Source: Cadophora sp. MPI-SDFR-AT-0126 (Eukaryota > Ascomycota > Leotiomycetes > Helotiales > Ploettnerulaceae). From it: DNA of 64,000 nt. The stretch covers positions 868,001-932,000 of the forward strand of contig JAGMVK010000013.1 of the NCBI GenBank assembly GCA_020747065.1, in the 5' to 3' direction. The notes under the pieces are model-generated. The model saw nothing but the letters and a program-made list of their open reading frames with translations. It searched no databases and was not told the origin of the DNA. The number at the start of each line of letters is the position of its first letter. Positions within the stretch are counted from its first letter, which is position 1. Of the stretch, positions 23,705 through 37,305 are shown piece by piece. Position numbers and translations under genes: made by a program.

Positions 23705-25659
23705 ATGGCCACATTTCATAACGAGGTTGATACCTCAGTGGTTCCTGGAACTACACATCTCGTTGACTTGGACGGAACGCTCCATACTTCCCACGATGCA
23801 CGACTCAAAGATATCGTCCTCGTCCCAACTCCATCAGCCGACCCCGAGGATCCTCTGAACTGGTCGCAAAGGCGCAAGTCTTTGCACATGTTCTGCATCT
23901 TTATATACTGTCTCTTCGTGGGCATCGCATCTGCAGCTCTCTACTCCGCGCTGGTGCCCATTTCTATTAGTACAGGTCTCACTCTAGCGAATTTGAACGC
24001 TGGTTAGTACTCAATTTTGATACAGATTAATGTTGAGGGACCTCTACCTGATAATCAATCCTAGGTACTGGATACATGTTTCTGTTCTTTGGTTGGGGTT
24101 GTGTCATATGGCAGCCGTTAGCTCTTCAGTATGGCAAACGACCAGTCTATTTGTTCTCAATACTGGCGACTCTGGTAATTTCACCTGAGCTCCCTCTTCC
24201 ATGCCCTTCCTAATCTTTTGTTAGGCAATCCAGATGTGGTCGCCTTACTGCAAGACAAGCGGACAATGGTATGCCAACAAGATCCTCCAAGGATTCTTTG
24301 GTTCCCCAATCGAATCTCTCTGCGAGATCTCGGTTGCCGATCTATACTTCACTCACGAGAGGGGAAAGTACATGGGTCTCTATGCGCTTTTCTTGCTCAG
24401 CAGTAATATACTTGCACCTGTGAGTCTGAGAATCTCTTCCCAGAGTTGAGTTGTTGTTAATGCAACGTAGATTTTCTCAGGATTCATCTACGACGGGATG
24501 GGCTGGAAATGGGTCCTCTACTGGCCAGCAATCGGCTGCGGTCTCGGTTTCATCATACTATTCTTCCTGATGGAAGAGACGAATTACGATCGCAAAACAA
24601 TCGGAATTGTGGAAACGACCAATTCATCGGCCAATTCGACCCGAGGTTCAGCCTCAGCAAACGACGATACAGAAAAGGGTAACGGGCTTCCCGAACCAAC
24701 AACAACCAGCGTTACTACTGGGGAGGTGTACAAGAAGAAGACTTACCTGCAGAAATTGAGTCTCTTGGATAAATCCAGACCAAATCTGCTGCTGACGATG
24801 ATGTGGAGACCCTTTACATTCGTCTCCCTGCCGGTTGTTGTTTACTCGGGCTTCGCTTACGGTTGTACGGTTGTGTGGTCCTTACTCACCAGTGGAACTA
24901 GCTCCCTTGTTCTTTCGTCGCCTCCCTATAACTTCAAAGCCTCAATCGCTGGACTATTCTCGGTCGCTAGTCTACTTGGCTGCGTAATTGGGTAAGTTCG
25001 AGCCTGCCTTGCACGATTGTTTGACACTGACGCCTTTTGTCCAGTTGCATAATTAGCGGCTTCATGGGTGACTGGATCACCATCCGATTTGCACGAAGAA
25101 ATAATGGTATTGCCGAGACAGAGAATCGTCTCTGGATATATTTGTTCCCAGTCATTGCATATCCGTTTGGGTTCATCCTCTGGGGTGTTGGAGCGGCTCA
25201 TTCCATCCATTGTGAGTACTATCCATCATTGTAACACCTACACATCTGACTGTCGGTAGGGTTCGGACTTGCATTTTCGGCATTCATCCTCTCAGCAGCG
25301 ACCGCGGCAACAATCACGATTTGCATCACGTACTGCATTGATACTTATCCAGAACTGAGTGGGGAAGCCATGATCACTGTCATCGTGATACGGAATACCC
25401 TAGGATTTGCAATCACTTCATATGCGTAGGTGATCGATACACTGTTCAGCCTTGATGAAGCTAACATGAGTACAGGATTACGCCATGGATCCTCAAACTT
25501 GGGGTTCAGAACACTTTTATCAGTGCCGCCTTCCTCTCCATGGCTACCTCCTTGGCATTCCTGATCATTATTAAATGGGGAAAGCATTTCCGTGAAATGA
25601 GCAAATTGAGGTACTGGAGATATGTTGCTCAGGGAAAAGCACTGGGACTGTCTCATTGA
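23705..25659 (+). CDS. MFS transporter (DHA1/HOL1-like)
   Basis: Plasma-membrane proton-coupled carrier of the major facilitator superfamily. Exons 23705-24002, 24065-24174, 24225-24419, 24471-24991, 25045-25211, 25260-25425 and 25476-25659 give 546 residues. The N-terminal cytosolic part ends in DPEDPLNWSQRRK, the typical lead into helix 1 of drug/H+ antiporter-1 members. Roughly twelve hydrophobic segments follow, split by a long hydrophilic central loop (about residues 240-300). GKRPVYLFS after helix 2 is the family's G-x-x-x-R/K-P loop, and FTHERGKYMGLYAL matches the HERG motif of Hol1-like carriers. Substrate is unknown; candidates are a metabolite, cation or polyamine. The start follows a well-spaced TGTCATGGCC context. 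Confidence 0.9.
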
Positions 25660-25999
25660 GAGTTTATAGTCTATATTGTGATGCTGTATTCTGAATATCT
25701 TGAATCTCTAAACCGCTACCAACCCGATTGAGCTACTTCCGTGACACGTTCTTTTCCACATTGAATAGATTCGGATCATCCAATCTTAAAAGTTCATTTA
25801 TGTAACTTCAGGCAAGTAAAGAATTGCGGTCCTCATCAGCCACCATGGAGCGCCACTTTTATGGCCAGAATAGCTGCAATTCTCTGTAGCTGAGTCCGAC
25901 CGCAAAGCAGTATCGACCTCTAGTTTGCTTCTGGACTTAACAGGTCAGCACGAATAATCAATCATATCAATAGTTCTCCAAGTTGGTCCCTCCACTACC
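25660..25999. other. Convergent spacer
   Basis: The 3' flanks of the MFS transporter and the Zn2Cys6 gene. No gene seen. Confidence 0.5.
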
Positions 26000-27591
26000 T
26001 CAATTACTCAGGTCCTCTGATTCCAATTCACACAATGTTCTTTTCACATCACCACATGCAGACTTGTCCCAAATCCGTCGCAACGATTCTCGTACCACAT
26101 CCTCCTCCTCGCCATTCTCAACCGCCCAGCACAAGACACGCAGTGGCCATCGCATCAGAAAATTCCACATCTCTCCATCTGCGCTTTCCATGTTGCGAAT
26201 GATATCTAAGCCCCTCAGCACATGTCTGCGTTTCTGGTGTTCCAGCACAGATTCAGACACCTGCCTTACCGTCGTTAGGGTGACCAAAAGGAGAATGCGA
26301 GCACAGATGATGTAGAGCTCCCGGACCTCAAGGTAGGGATCCTCACCCACATCTTCAGCAAATAGCTCTTGATCGTCTTCCCATTGCCTCAACTCTGCAT
26401 CTAATCTCTGGATCTCTTGTAAGTCGCTTTCTTCGAATGACGGTCGCATTCTCAGCTTTGATATCTCGAAAATGAGCCGATTGAGCTTCCGAGGCGTGCC
26501 AAGGATGGGATGGCGGGCTGGTGGTGGATGGCTCTCGTAAACTGGCTTCACAAGTATGATCTCAATCCAATCCCAAAGACTAGAGTCAATATCCAATGTT
26601 GCGAACGATGGATTTGAGATCAGGAGGGTGGAAACATGGAAGAGGACGGACTCGGCCATGAGGACGTAGAGGTCATGGTGTATCTCTTCCACTAGTGGGT
26701 TTTGACATCGCAGTTTGAGAAGCTGGATAGCTCCTAGCAAGTGCTGGAAAGTCATTGGGGTTGAAGAACAAACATCGCACCTCCAAGTCTGATGCACCGT
26801 TTAGTATGGGCCCCGAAATGCTTCTCGGAGGAAAACTTACTTCAAAACAATGCAGCAAAATGGTTGTCAAAAGTAGCCAATCTTCCCTGCCCGTCAAAAC
26901 TCCAGCATCTAATTTCCTCCTTACACCCGAAACAGCTCGAGTGTAGTAGTCAAGAGCTTCCACCGGCACAGAGCCATACTTGTTTGCAATCTGTATAGAG
27001 CTGCAGGCAAATATGGTGTCTTTCAACTCCTGCGCCTCGCCAACACAAAGTCTGGAGAAGTTTGCATGGGCGTTGGGGAGGATATTTGCTGGGACGAAGA
27101 AATCACAGTAGGAAGATAGAAGTTGTATTTCGCGTGTGCTGCGGAGGAAAATTCTTGCGGTTGATAAAATGCCGAAATACGATGTCTGAATGGTGAAAGT
27201 ATTCGAAGTTGTGGACGATTCAGTCTCCGAGATATGACTCGCATCGTCTGTTTTGAAAGTCGGAGGAGATGGCTCGATTGACGTCGGACTTGTGCCACGA
27301 GATTTTGATTTTGGGGACCATCGCGAGTTTGCCCCTCCTCGTTTGCGTCGATCCTCTAGGGAATTTGGATCAGGATACTCGCATTTAAGACGGAGTCTAT
27401 CGCAATCCAAGCAGATTGGCTTGGCTTGGTCGCATTTCTCCTGGCTCGACCTGAAGAAGTTAACATCTGTCCGCAGACGAATGATGAGGATCTCCACAAA
27501 GATCGTCCTGGCGAGGATTCGTGAAGTCCTTACATGTTATGCACCCAGCCTTAGTTCTCAGCCTCGGAGATCGTGACTGAGAGGAAGACAT
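26000..27591 (-). CDS. Zn2Cys6 transcription factor with disrupted zinc cluster frame
   Basis: Likely the local regulator of the accessory block. Exons by splice signals: 27534-27591, 26841-27450 and 26000-26788. Exon 1 ends in KAGCIT plus the first base of a Cys codon, the usual fungal split point. Exon 2 then begins CRARR in that frame. However the remainder of the cluster, KCDQAKPICLDCDRLRLKCE, is read only in another frame. Exon lengths (58+610+789) leave the model one base short modulo three, so the finger is interrupted near 27435-27445. Downstream, both long exons stay open to the stop (about 460 residues) with a helical regulatory domain typical of this class. Either a small deletion has broken the gene, or the base is missing from the assembly, or an unusual start or splice is used. 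Confidence 0.75.
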
Positions 27592-28334
27592 TTCACAGAC
27601 CTCGGCTCAGGTCGTAGAAGAGTAACGAATTGGACGAGGCGAGGGTGGATCTGGAAGGCAAACAAGCTCGTCATTTGGTACAGTGAAGCTGTAAGCGCTT
27701 CATTTTGACATTGAGCTAATCGCATAGGGAAAGATTGGATGTAATAAATGGAGGTGGATATGTTGAGGAGGGGGAGAGATACAAGTGCCGTCAAAAGTGG
27801 AGTGAGTGGGGACCCATGCCACCCGCTTCTCGAGGCCCTACCAATCAAATCGCCAGCAGCTAAATATAGGCTCTGGAGAAACAGAAAAGTTTCGAGTCGT
27901 AGCATTTTGATGGAGAAAATAAAGACTCTGTGGTCTCCTAGCAGAGGTTGCTTCGACCGCATGCCTTTAAATCATGTGGTAAACAGGCAGAGAAAGTTCA
28001 TGTTGAACGATGTAGGGCAGAAATAAGCGAGGGTCGAAAGAAAACATCAGCACCGAAGCCAAAAACTTTTCCAAGTTGATCCGCAACGGAATCGGGCGAT
28101 GCAATTTATATTGGGGGATCAATACTGTAGAAAGCAGAGCAATCTATAGCACGCCACAACTTGTTCGCAATTCCCTCCAGCCTTCAGCAGTGCCTCCAAG
28201 ACGAAGTCCTGAGCCGACCCATGCTGACAAAACATGCCAACCCAGAAGTTCCCATGTCACGAAGAGTCGATTCCGAAATTCTGTACAAAATTAATACGTG
28301 CTACGTCTTGACTCAGTGGAAGAGTGTCACCTCT
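27592..28334. other. Intergenic region upstream of the Zn2Cys6 gene
   Basis: Promoter side of the minus-strand regulator and 3' flank of the first small secreted protein gene. The minus-strand ORF at 27558-27962 has no family resemblance. No gene supported. Confidence 0.4.
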
Positions 28335-28661
28335 CTAGATGCAATATGGGAGACCATTGATGATGGTGCATGACTGGACAGGTGTATCGCACTTGCCAGC
28401 ATACTTCCACTTGTAGTTGTAGTCACAGACCATCTAGGAATCGTCAGCTCAAAGTCGCAGATTGTGTTAAATGGGAGGCAGTAGGAGAGGGGAATTGGAA
28501 CCTACCCAGGAGTGAGGAAGGCTGTTGTAGTTACACATGTAGAAGTTGGGGTTGCAGTCACGAACGGCGGCATCGGTGGCCTCAGTGGCTTCAATGGGAG
28601 CACCAAGGGTAGTGACGGCGAGGCCGAAGACGACGGAGAGAGACTTGAGTGAGACTTGCAT
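28335..28661 (-). CDS. Small secreted cysteine-rich protein (effector-like)
   Basis: Exons 28506-28661 and 28335-28433 encode 84 residues. The N-terminus is a textbook signal peptide (hydrophobic core SVVFGLAVTTLGAP), so the mature form is about 64 residues and extracellular. Six cysteines remain: two in the DCNPNFYMCNY segment and four in exon 2, where the pattern is C-x5-W-x2-A-x2-C-D-x5-C-x8-C. Even cysteine number suggests three disulfides. The intron is phase 0, just before MVCDY. No named family is recognised. The gene downstream on the same strand (29221-29511) shares exon plan and spacing. Small size, Cys content and secretion are the usual marks of fungal effector candidates; that role is inference. 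Confidence 0.78.
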
Positions 28662-29220
28662 AATTGCTGAGTGTTTGGGTTATTTGGCGGGTTATTGTGT
28701 TTGAGATGATCGAGATCGAGGTTCGAATGGAGATTCGACGGTGTGGGGGTTGTGGAGGGTTCGGTTTGAGGTTGTATCAAAGGAGCAAGGGAGAGGCTTT
28801 TCGAGCAGGAGGCATTCTTAAATAGAAATTTTTTACAAGCTACCCAGAAGAATAGATTTGAATCAAGCATTCACTCGAGCGTTATCGGGAATGACAGAAC
28901 TGAACAGACTGAGATGGAATACTCTTTGTGATACCAAGTAAGTCAGTCGCAAGACGGATCGGCGGCTCCTTTAGTGAATGAGAGCGAGAAAATTGTCAGC
29001 AAGTGACAGACCAAGGCCATTTAGAGAAAGGCAAAACCATGGCTTAAGGAGCCTAAAAGATTCTACAATGAAAGTGAATTGCTACTTAGCAATCAACTGA
29101 CAGATTTCCTGACGACCGAAACAACGCATAATCCTACCAAATTTGCCAAGCCGAGCCGGACTGCACTTCAAGATTTTCCGGTCAATAATTCGGGATTCAT
29201 AGTCCAAAAAACGACTCATT
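28662..29220. other. Spacer between the two small secreted protein genes
   Basis: Promoter side of the first small secreted protein gene (a TATTTAAG stretch on the minus strand lies near 28818-28826) and 3' flank of the second. No other gene seen. Confidence 0.4.
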
Positions 29221-29511
29221 TCAGCCGAAGCAATGAGGAATTCTGCCAATGTCGCAGCAGGTCTGACCTGGGTCGCAATTGGCGGCGTTGACCCATCTTC
29301 CGAAGCCATTACAGATGACCTAAATAGGCATTGATTAGGAATGTGTGAGTCATCACGAACGGACTGGATTCACAATACCCACCGGGTATTTCTTGTTATC
29401 ACAGGCACATGAGCCGGGAGCAAATCCCTCGGTGGCAGGTGCGGCTAACGTGCCGATGACCATTGTCAAGTAGAGGAGCGGGATGAGATTCAAAGTAGCA
29501 ATGACCTTCAT
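29221..29511 (-). CDS. Small secreted cysteine-rich protein, paralogue-like
   Basis: Exons 29383-29511 and 29221-29319 encode 75 residues. I chose the ATG at 29509-29511 because it starts a clear signal peptide (hydrophobic run LIPLLYLTMVIGTLAAP); a longer upstream ORF would bury it. The mature part has seven cysteines: CAC near the start of the mature protein and, in exon 2, C-x5-W-x2-A-x2-C-D-x4-CC-x7-C, ending PHCFG. Exon 2 is 99 bases including the stop, identical in length to exon 2 of the upstream-lying relative at 28335, and the intron phase is the same (0). This suggests a diverged tandem duplication. Function unknown; effector-like by size and composition. Confidence 0.75.
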
Positions 29512-30478
29512 GATTGGTAATTGGTTTGAGTGCGGAAGGGTTATTCGAAGTTGTTTGTTGAAGACTGTGGAAGTGTTGGCGAGACAGGTTATTTTTGTGT
29601 TCTGGACAGACAGTGCTGGGTTCACCATGTTTCTTCATTGTATCTCTAAACTTGAATCAATATAATAGAAGATCAACTTGGAAGAGACTTCCAAAGTACG
29701 TGGTCAGTGGGAGAGCAATAATGGATATGCCTAGTAAATATGATAGAAAAAGAATCCATGAAATGAATTGTTTTGATACCTTCAAGTCAACATTGTCCTT
29801 GGTGTCAGTGCTGTTGCAAGCTGCGTTGTGATCGCATCCTCGAGCCACCTTACAAGCGTCTTGAAGTGGCATTACCCTTACCATCAACTCTTCAATAGCA
29901 GCATATTTGATTATTTTGATGTGATCACATGGATATCTACAGCATCGATGTATTGCCAAATTGAAGATTGTCGCTGAAGGATTTCACAAGTGAATGATGC
30001 TACCTGCATTTGTGCAGCTTGCCGAAGCCCAAAAAAAGTCAACACTGTCGACCCGCAAAAATCACCGAGAGGCATGTTTCTCTTGCTCTCAGAGGCACAA
30101 TGAGATACTCGGAAACATGCTATTCTAAACAAGCTGAATAGGCATTGAATATTGTAGGTTCGACGCCGACGTCCAACAATTCCTCCGGTCCTCGAGGGAA
30201 AAACATACTTGTATGAGCATTATCATATTGTAAGCTCCGACTCATATTAGGTTTGATCCCTGCTAAGCGGGCTGTTGCGGGAGTATCAGATCCAGAAAGC
30301 TTTAGATCGTCGTTGGTTGGTCCGTCTGATATTTACATCAAGACAGTAAGGCGCTACAGATAAGGTTTTGTTTATGAAATTAGGCGAGGGGCAGGATCGA
30401 TCATAAACCCGCATTGTTTCGCAAGCCTGCGTCATTTTTGATTTCGCATTTACAAAAATTATCACACAAGAAATAGTT
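29512..30478. other. Intergenic region before the GH47 gene
   Basis: Divergent region between the second small secreted protein gene and the GH47 gene; moderately A/T-rich. No supported gene. Confidence 0.4.
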
Positions 30479-32504
<2,026 letters not shown>

Positions 32505-33921
32505 ATTTATAACTCCAACCCCTGCGTGTTGAGACATACTGAGTTTTGCGATAGATGCCGATGAGGGGAGAGTTGAGCTATGAATGTCTTGATTTTGCGA
32601 AGTTTACACGTTTCCATGCAATGTAGGATGACGATGCAGGCTATTAAGGAGTATCGATACTTATTTCACGTGGCAATTAGATTGAGTTAAAGAGAATTAG
32701 TGGCAGATTTACTTGAGACTTTACATCCGATTCCTTTAGATGCATTCACAATGATGCAAAGCTGTGCTGTGGCACCAGTTGATCTTGCTAAATTCATGAG
32801 TTCTGGAGCCAGCATCAGGACGCCATGTTCCTACAATCACTTGAAAATCTCAAACGACAGCCATAGAACAGCAAAGAAAGCGTAAAATAATCACACGATT
32901 AAATCAAAATTCATTCGAAATTTTTTTGCATCATTTAATACATTTCTGCGCACGTTGCCCCCTGGTGCGTCACCAGGTCGAAAGTAAACAAAGCCGCGAC
33001 CGCGTCTCGCTTCGGCAAATCCAAACAATGAAAACCACCCCCTTCAAAAACTTAAAAAAAAGTATTTCTGATCCACCAGATCCAACCGACCACCCCAGCC
33101 TCCAGAGACCCAGACATTTCCAGCGCATACAAAGCCTACACATAATATATCGGAGGGAGCGCGTACTCTGACAAGTCCTGGTGTGTGTTGGACTGAGATG
33201 TTTAACCTTTCAATTTGTTATCGGCTCAGGTTCACGATCGGAATCATCACCTGCACTGCTTTCCTAGTCATAAATGCGTACTTCCCAGTGGGACATGGTG
33301 GGGCTTCTGATAAGGGTTTTCCGAGATGGAAAGGTGATGGTTGTTTCAGATGCAACTATCGAAGCGTCAATTGAAAGGTGAAGGTGTGAGTTTTTGTTTA
33401 TTTGGTTATTTGGGGGGCGTTAATATCCGGATGGCGGAGCAGAGGGCGGAGAGCGGAGGCGACATTTTTGCTGGGCAAACGACAGCGAGGCTTCATTAGG
33501 ATCACTAAAATCGCCTCGTGCGCTCGAGGGGACCGTAGAGCTAGCGATCTAGGGGGATGATATTGATGTTGTACTCGATCTGCGTTTTTTGTTGTAGACT
33601 TGGCCGTGGACTTCAATGTTTTGATACCGCGTGTGGAAAATTTGAGATGTGTATTGCGTATCTTTTCGATCGCACAGTCGCTTTGCAAGCTCTCAGGGTT
33701 GAAGATAGAGATGGAAGATTTGCACAAGTTTTATAGAAGGGAACAAGACCGAGTCGTTGCAGCTAGCGTACGTTGTTGACATTCACCATCACTGAGATTA
33801 GGCTGATGAAGCCGACTTCACTTTAGTTACAAGAAATAGAATACTTCCTTGTTTAAGTGTGAGAAATGCTTTCATATTCTTTAACAACATTCACTGTTGA
33901 GAATCTTCAATTTGACATATG
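32505..33921. other. Convergent 1.4 kb gene-free region
   Basis: Lies between the GH47 3' end and the 3' end of the minus-strand membrane protein gene. Parts near 32880-33060 are A/T-rich. The ORFs present (for example minus 33398-33727) show no domain. An alternative last exon of GH47 could occupy about 32555-32581. Confidence 0.45.
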
Positions 33922-35051
33922 TTAAACACCTGATGTATCATCCAAACTCAGCGCCCTTCCCCTCCCAGTCCCTCTTTCACCTTGCTCACTACCATCCATC
34001 TCTGTCTTTCCTTCAGCACCTCCAACGTCCTGCATCACAAAGCCATCACTTCCAGCTCTACCATTCTCCTCCTCACGTCTCCTCCTCACCTTACTTCTCC
34101 AAGCCCAAACAAGCCAAATCCCGAACCCCGCCCCGAAAAGTACCATAAAGCCACCCACCAACCCTCCAGCCAGAATTTGCCTCCTGACCTGCGCCTCATA
34201 CTTCTCCACTCGACATGTAGAGTTACATTCATTTTCTCCTCCTTCTCCACTGAACCGTGGGAGAGTGCTGGATACAATGACGGTGAAAACACCGCCGGGG
34301 ATCGTCGCTGGGTTCACCTCTCCATTACTCCCAGATGGTCCGATACCGTTACCAGAAGATGATGTTACGGACGGAGGGCTCACAATCCCTAACCTCACCT
34401 GCCCTCCCTCCTCCAGCCACCTGGGTAAATGCCCCAACACCGTCTGGCTGATATAATCAAGTTCGACCCTTACCTTCCCAAACGCCGGGTTCGCCTGACA
34501 CGCTCTGATACTGTAGTTACCTCCTGGACCCACGCGAGCAGTAGCACAGTGTGGCAGTTCCGAGGGACAGTGTAAAATGGAGGAGGTGGAAACGCAGGTG
34601 CTGTTGTTGAGGCAGGAGGAATAGGAGCGGTAAGGGATGCAGAGGGTGTAGAAGGTTATGGATGTGGGAACGCCGCAGCCGACGAGGGGATAGGAAGAGG
34701 TTGTCCAGAGGCAGGTGTTGGGTGAGGCGCAGGTGTAGGGGTTCACTGTGGTAGGAGGGTGAGTGAGTAAGTGATGGGGCATGTAAAGAAGGAGGGGGAG
34801 GGACGAAACGTACAAGAATCATGGTTGATGTAGCCGCAGATGTTTGGGGCTTCAAGAGGTCCAGTCACAATTTGAGGTGGTGAAGTTGTGAGGGGAGGTA
34901 AGGACGTTTCCAAGGTTGAGGTAGGTGTCGCGGTGCTCGTGACTAGCTGGGGGATTGTAGTTGACGGAGCTTCTTGCCATGGTATCGCATGTACAAGCGT
35001 TGGCGTATGTAGGAGTAAGAGGAAGAGCATCTCCGTGTATATTCTGGCCAT
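33922..35051 (-). CDS. Single-pass membrane protein with Cys-rich ectodomain
   Basis: Exons 34814-35051 and 33922-34745 give 353 residues. The N-terminus is a signal peptide (FLLLLHTPTLVHA), then a Thr/Pro/Ser-rich stretch, then a cysteine-rich segment starting ICGY and containing CASPNTC, GCGVP, CLNNSTC and HCPSELPHCA. A transmembrane helix (LVGGFMVLFGAGFGIWLVWAW) near residues 270-290 is followed by the basic stop-transfer SKVRRRREEE and an acidic cytosolic tail. This architecture recalls fungal wall-sensor-like or mucin-like surface proteins, but it lacks a recognised WSC or LysM domain, so the role is unknown. A second in-frame Met eight codons in is an equally good signal-peptide start. 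Confidence 0.75.
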
Positions 35052-35770
35052 GACATTCGTGCGTCGAGTATGTATGCAAGGTGCTCAAGAATGTCAGATT
35101 TCTGGACAATGGTGAGACAGATATGGACACGTCTGAAGTACGGAAAATGCAATGCGACATCTCACCAGCTGTGACAACATGGCACCTTGTAATACATTCC
35201 GGCGTGGTGGGAAGTGTTATACGGAATATGGCGCTAGATACTGTACTGGATTTTATGTGTCGAGCTAAACTGAGATGAGTCCACAACCTTAAGGCACAGA
35301 ACTTGACAAGACTCTTGTGTGTCTTAGAACTTGAGGGGGAAAAGATTGTGGCAGAAACAGCTGATTATAAATTCAAGGCTGGGATGAAAAAATCTCCAAA
35401 ATTTCACTCGGCACTTTGTCACAGGTTGCACAGTAAGAAAAGGATATATTGAGACCCAACGCTCTGATTGGCGAAAACAGGCGAAAACAAATCAAAACCA
35501 CTGCAATGCAACCCCTCACCTTTCCGGTTAATTGAAATCTGACGATCAATCTGGGGAACACAAGCGAGAAAGTAAGCCAGGGCCAGTCATCCAGCCACAG
35601 GGCTGAATTGGAAGGAAAATTCAGACATATGCCGGTCCTAAAGTTTTCATATTGCGTTTTTGGTGAGCTCATATTGCTCATAAAATCGAGATCTTTTCGA
35701 AGCAGAAATCCCCTTCCAAGCCGTAGACGCCGGCGCCAATGCAAATGCAAAATACAAGAAGACATTAGTT
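35052..35770. other. Intergenic region
   Basis: Promoter side of the membrane protein gene and 3' flank of cystathionine beta-lyase. ORFs here (35373-35765 minus) resemble no family. Confidence 0.45.
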
Positions 35771-37305
35771 TTATGGCGCAGCAGCTGCATCGGACTCCTC
35801 TATTGGAATTTCCGCCAATGCTCTGGCCGGGCCGGTGGCGTGGAAGCCGTCTAACGTGACTGTGACCGCTCCGGCTTGTACCAGCTAGGTTATGTTAGTA
35901 AGAGAAACCGAACCTCTGAATTGTTACTTACAGCTCGGCTCAAGTCATCAATCAAATCATCCGCATCCTCGATACCAACACATAGTCGAATGATATCTTC
36001 CGGCATTTGTCGCTCCTTTCTCACTTTCGCATCGATGCTCGCGTGACTCATCTGGCATGGCATGCTGATTAAGCTGTTGACACAGCCAAAACTGACACTG
36101 ATGCCCCATAATCGAGCAGCTTCAACGATACGCTCAGACAAGCTTACATCGCCAGTCTCGAAAGACAGCACAGCTCCAGCACCTCTCGCCATGGACCAAT
36201 GGAGGTCGTATTGCGGATGAGATTTGAGACCTGGATATCGAACGCGGAAACCGTGCGCCTCGAGAAATTCGGCGATTCTCTGAGCATTTGACTGTTGCTT
36301 CTCCATGCGGATGGCAAGAGTCTTGATGCCTCTCATCAGGAGGAAAGCATCGTTTGGTGCTAATCCGCAACCAGTTGAGTTGATTGTGAAATACATCTTG
36401 TCCCCAATCGCTGGGTCATTGAAAGCTAGAACACCGGCCATGATGTCGTGGTGTCCAGAAAGATACTTGGTTCCTGACTCGTAAACGATATCGGCACCTA
36501 GTTCGAGAGGATTGCAGAGCATGGGGGACAACATAGTGTTATCAACCACCACCAAAGCCTTCTTGTTCACGTCGTGTACAATCTTCGCAATCGATGGGAT
36601 ATCGACAATCTTGATGAGGGGGTTGGTAGGTGTTTCTAGCAATACCATGGCTGTCTTTGGTGATACAACTCCTCTGACGGTCTCGGGGTTGGTGGTATCA
36701 ACATGGCGAACAATGATCCCATGATTTTGTGACATGTACGTCAACAGTCTGTTGGTACCGCCGTATAAATCATCGCCAGTAATAACCTCGTCTCCCGGCC
36801 GTAGGATTCTTGTGATAACATCCAGCGCTCCCATTCCAGACCCAACAACCAATGCTCTCGTGGCATTCATGATCTTTGCCAGATGTCTCTCCAAATGCGT
36901 CCGGGTAGGATTGCCCGATCTTGTGTAGTCATACTCGTTTCCCCCATTCGCAGATGTCTGCTTGAAAGTGGCAGACTGATAGATGGGCATGCTCGATGCT
37001 CCATACTGGTCCTTGCTTTCCGTGTAAACCAATTCTGTCGCCAAGGCATATTTTCGACCATTTCGAGGACTCGAAGGTGCCGGTGACGGTGGCAGATCAT
37101 GACCATCAAGATCTATTTGAGGAAATGCTTTTCCAATGCCATTGGGCTTCCCAGATCCTCCTGAAGGCCCTGGCGGTGTGGACATTTTGCGTGCTCGAAA
37201 GGGGTGGCGGAAAAGGGGTGGCGGATGAGGGATTTGGGAGGCTCGATAGTGGGGTAAAGTTCTTCGATGGTTTGCCGGTATAAAGCAGACTGAAGTTGAG
37301 CTCAA
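35771..37305 (-). CDS. Cystathionine beta-lyase
   Basis: PLP enzyme that splits cystathionine to homocysteine, pyruvate and ammonia in methionine biosynthesis. Exons 35932-37305 and 35771-35884 give 495 residues from the first Met, or 455 from an internal Met at 37183-37185 (MSTPPGPSGGSG). The extra 40 residues are Arg/His/Pro/Ser-rich with no acidic residue. They could be an organelle leader or simply 5' untranslated sequence. Core motifs: YDYTRSGNPTRTHLERHLA, ETPTNPL, VVVDNTMLSPMLCNPLELGA and SGTKYLSGHHD, whose Lys (about 280, or 240 from the short start) binds PLP. The C-terminus FGCVNSLISMPCQMSHAS and SVGIE-like CVGIEDADDLIDDL fit beta-lyase rather than gamma-synthase. Yeast Str3 is the closest named homologue in function. 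The start choice is the main uncertainty. Confidence 0.92.

Noticed and set aside
15514..27591. Complete secondary-metabolite cluster.
   Set aside because: No core synthase or other backbone enzyme is present; only tailoring-type and transport genes.
33398..33727. Minus-strand 109-codon ORF in the gap after GH47.
   Set aside because: No domain or neighbouring exons; treated as chance.
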